Shown one piece after another: positions 61,691 to 64,000 of a stretch of 64,000 nt of DNA. Under the pieces are notes generated by a model that did not search any database, had not been told where the DNA came from, and worked only from the letters and a program-made list of their open reading frames with translations. Numbering within the stretch: the first letter of the stretch is position 1; every line of letters begins with the position of its first letter. Source of the stretch: Haemonchus contortus (lineage: Eukaryota > Nematoda > Chromadorea > Rhabditida > Trichostrongylidae); NCBI GenBank assembly GCA_000469685.2, contig LS997562.1:13837467-13901466 (forward strand), in the 5' to 3' direction. Made by a program: the position numbers and the translations under genes.

Positions 61691-63799
61691 GCTAGTAACA
61701 TCTATTCCTTATTGATTTTCTTTGTTTGCGTAGCTGCTAGAGAGCGGCATGATCTGGCCTGGGAGGAAGGGGATGTATGCAACAGTCTGAACAACGTCAC
61801 GACTGGCTCTCGACTTCTTTTGAATGACCAGTCGGCTTCCGTTGTTTGGACTACTTGAGTTCTTTCATGCCCTATGGATAAATCGGACCTTTCAAGTGTA
61901 GTCACCTAAAAGGTCCAATCTCAGACCTTGGGTGTAGTATTTGACCTTTGAGCCCGTTTTAAGCGGTTCTGTGTTCCGATGCTCTAAAACCGAAAACAAG
62001 AAAGACTGGGACGAACCTCGACCTGGATGAAGACTGGGTATCATGAAATTTCCAGCTTTGTTATGCGCTGACGAGTGTCTATGCCCTTTCGTAACATTTC
62101 TGAGAAAACATCCGGAACGTTCCACAAGCTGCTTCGTGAATTTTCCAGCAGATATCTTTCGGACATTCGTAATACATCCAAATGCATCAGTGAATGCAAG
62201 GTTAGTACGAACGGCCAAATGGAGAGGTACCGGTGAATTATAGGTACAAAGTGGGCGTTTTGGAAGGTACTGATCTATCTCATTTCCGATGGTTGTGCCC
62301 TTTAAATTTACTTATTTATTTGATTCTGGACGCAGTGAAATGAGGTGGGAAGCATCAAAAATGTCTACCATCAATTCTACCACAACTTATCATGTGGAAA
62401 AAATTTCCAACCTGTTCTGTAAATTTTTTTGAGAATTTCCCTCTTTATTTGTCTTTGCTTCACCAGCATCTGCTCCTCTGATTTTACTTTTGAGATTTTT
62501 CCTTCAGCGTGTCTTGCGAAAGTATATCGGATTCTGCAGAATCAGTGTCCCGGTACCCATCCCAACGTGTCATGCCCAGCTGCTTTCATTTCAAGAATTG
62601 TTTGGATTTACTGTTTGTTGTTTGATCGATTGCATAGAGCAGGGGTTATCTTCGAAATCTGATGCCAAGCCTGTGGTGCTGAGTGTATCGGTGGAACAGG
62701 GCGTATCCCTGGTTCACAAGTCAAAGAACACCTGGGGCTAAGAAAACCTGGCACTGAAACTTCACTGGGAACCCATTGAATTCTGTGTCGCGGTGATAAC
62801 GATTCCACAATTTCAGTAACCATCTTGACACTAGAGACGGAGAATCCTGCGCGAAAGCCCTGAGGCGTGTAGGATTGCAGCTAAGGATCCACAAATTAAC
62901 AGGATGGGAGAGTGGTGGCCGTAACCCGCGACCTCGAGCCCGTTCGACCTCTGTAAAATTTGAAAGTACGGTGAGGTCAGTAAGGATGTAGGCTTGCTCA
63001 CTGAACGCAAACTTAAAGGCACAGTTCACGATAGAAATAGTTTCTGAGATTTTCCTTTACTATGGATTCGAGGCTTCCCCATATACAGTACCTGCCATTA
63101 TAAGGTCGAAAAACGTCTTAAATAGGGCACAATAAGGGGCTAAAGATGTGTGAATGCCACACCAATAGTGGACGAGTTCCAGCGGCTTTGTGAAGGCTGT
63201 AATATCTCAAGAGGCTTCCATGTAGGAAGTTCAAACCTCTTGTCATAATTCATGGCGATAGTGAAAAACAGTTTCGGATAATTTCGGCTTGCTGTAGTCA
63301 GCTCTTTGCACGATAAGGGCAAGTTAATCTCGTCCAAATACCCCTTAATGTCATCCCCGTCAAGGTGAACTCGTACAACCAGTCAAAAGACTATTCGAGA
63401 TCGATCCTCTCACAAGACAGACACCTCGCTGAAACATTAGCCCTATAAAGTTTAAAAATCTTTGGAAGGCTGAAGCAAGCATACATAGTAGTCAAAGAAC
63501 TGATGAGTAATAGGAATGAGGGGCGGAGGTCGTAACTGAGGTCGTCTTGGGCGGTCGCGTTTCTCCCAGCTGTCGTAAGTGTTTTCTAGTAATCGCATTT
63601 TAAAAGCATTTCTTCTTTATTTTCTCAGTATTTATTTTGCGTTGTTCATTTCTGGTTTCCATTTCGTTTTCACAGCTTTCGTTCGAGTTTTTTTGGGTTA
63701 CTTTCTCCTCTTTATTGTTTGGGTTGTCGGTTAGCTGCCTGCTACTAGTAATTATTGACTCAATAGACTCAGTATCGGGTAGATCAACGATCAAACAAA
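61691..63799. other. No gene recognised
   Basis: Frames of 60-108 codons on both strands, with no recognisable domain. The stretch 63600-63799 is T-rich and could be a 5' UTR or element leader for the frame that starts at 63800. Confidence 0.35.
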
Positions 63800-64000
63800 A
63801 TGCCATCGAAACAGCTGCGTTCTAAGAAGGCTTCCACGAGCTGTTCTCAGCCAGTATCTGGCTCGAGTAGCAGAATGAGCACCAATACAACTAGTAGTCC
63901 AGAAGCTGAAAACTTTCACAACATGTCGGCCATGGAACTTATCAAAAGTATTATGGAGCTCAATCAGGACCCAGCTATTGAAAGTATGCTTGTCGCTCTC
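63800..64000 (+). CDS. Start of an open frame running off the window, Ser/Thr-rich N terminus
   Basis: The frame is open for 67 codons to the last base. It begins MPSKQLRSKKASTSCSQ and continues Ser/Thr-rich, then helical (MSAMELIKSIMELNQ). The composition suits either a LINE ORF1 protein or a host gene first exon. No acceptor sits close upstream. Identity is open. Confidence 0.35.
   Translation, partial: MPSKQLRSKKASTSCSQPVSGSSSRMSTNTTSSPEAENFHNMSAMELIKSIMELNQDPAIESMLVAL

Overview
The window reads as nuclear DNA of a nematode, most likely a strongylid (clade V, hookworm-like). Evidence seen: short exons with many introns; acceptors of the TTTCAG type; acceptor-like sites immediately in front of start codons, as expected for spliced-leader trans-splicing; conserved eukaryotic genes; and a dense load of RTE and CR1 LINE, mariner and piggyBac remnants, tRNA-derived SINEs and MITEs. 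The species cannot be fixed from sequence alone. Most long open frames here are non-coding. The genes below were rebuilt by hand from splice sites, reading phase and recognisable protein families.

Layout. 1-4380: minus-strand BPNT2/IMPAD1-type phosphatase (Golgi 3'-phosphoadenosine 5'-phosphate phosphatase), cut at the left edge. 5258-9009: complete ten-exon minus-strand EME1 gene, the non-catalytic partner of MUS81. 9010-19200: gene-poor, with palindromic foldback elements, a SINE, a microsatellite, and a 1.37-kb element with 345-bp inverted arms and an acidic ORF. 19234-20520: an unidentified minus exon, then the five-exon 3' part of a plus-strand gene with a SWIM-like cysteine cluster. 21150-22320: decayed piggyBac. 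22400-24370: SINEs, one split by a 258-bp MITE. 26012-26266: small minus-strand zinc-finger frame. 27000-35500: sparse, with an ancient duplication, a third foldback element and a SINE. 35516-35825: first exon of a minus-strand gene starting with a NuRD-recruitment-like motif. 37000-46600: decayed RTE, CR1 and mariner, a ~150-bp degenerate satellite and a second MITE copy. 46885-53339: complete 17-exon DDX3/LAF-1-type DEAD-box helicase. 58717-60205: complete seven-exon VPS20/CHMP6 gene. 60960-61690: RTE remnant. 63800 to the end: start of an open frame that runs off the window.

The host genes act in unrelated processes: sulfation by-product clearance in the Golgi, Holliday-junction and fork processing, translation and RNP granules, and ESCRT-III membrane scission. 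There is no operon-like logic beyond two same-strand genes (eme-1 and BPNT2) 0.9 kb apart. The most distinctive material is the repeat biology: three palindromic elements with one shared terminus, a MITE with 9-10 bp target duplications in two 258-bp copies, and the long inverted-repeat element with tRNA-like sequence in both arms. Two conserved genes also each require a GC-AG intron.
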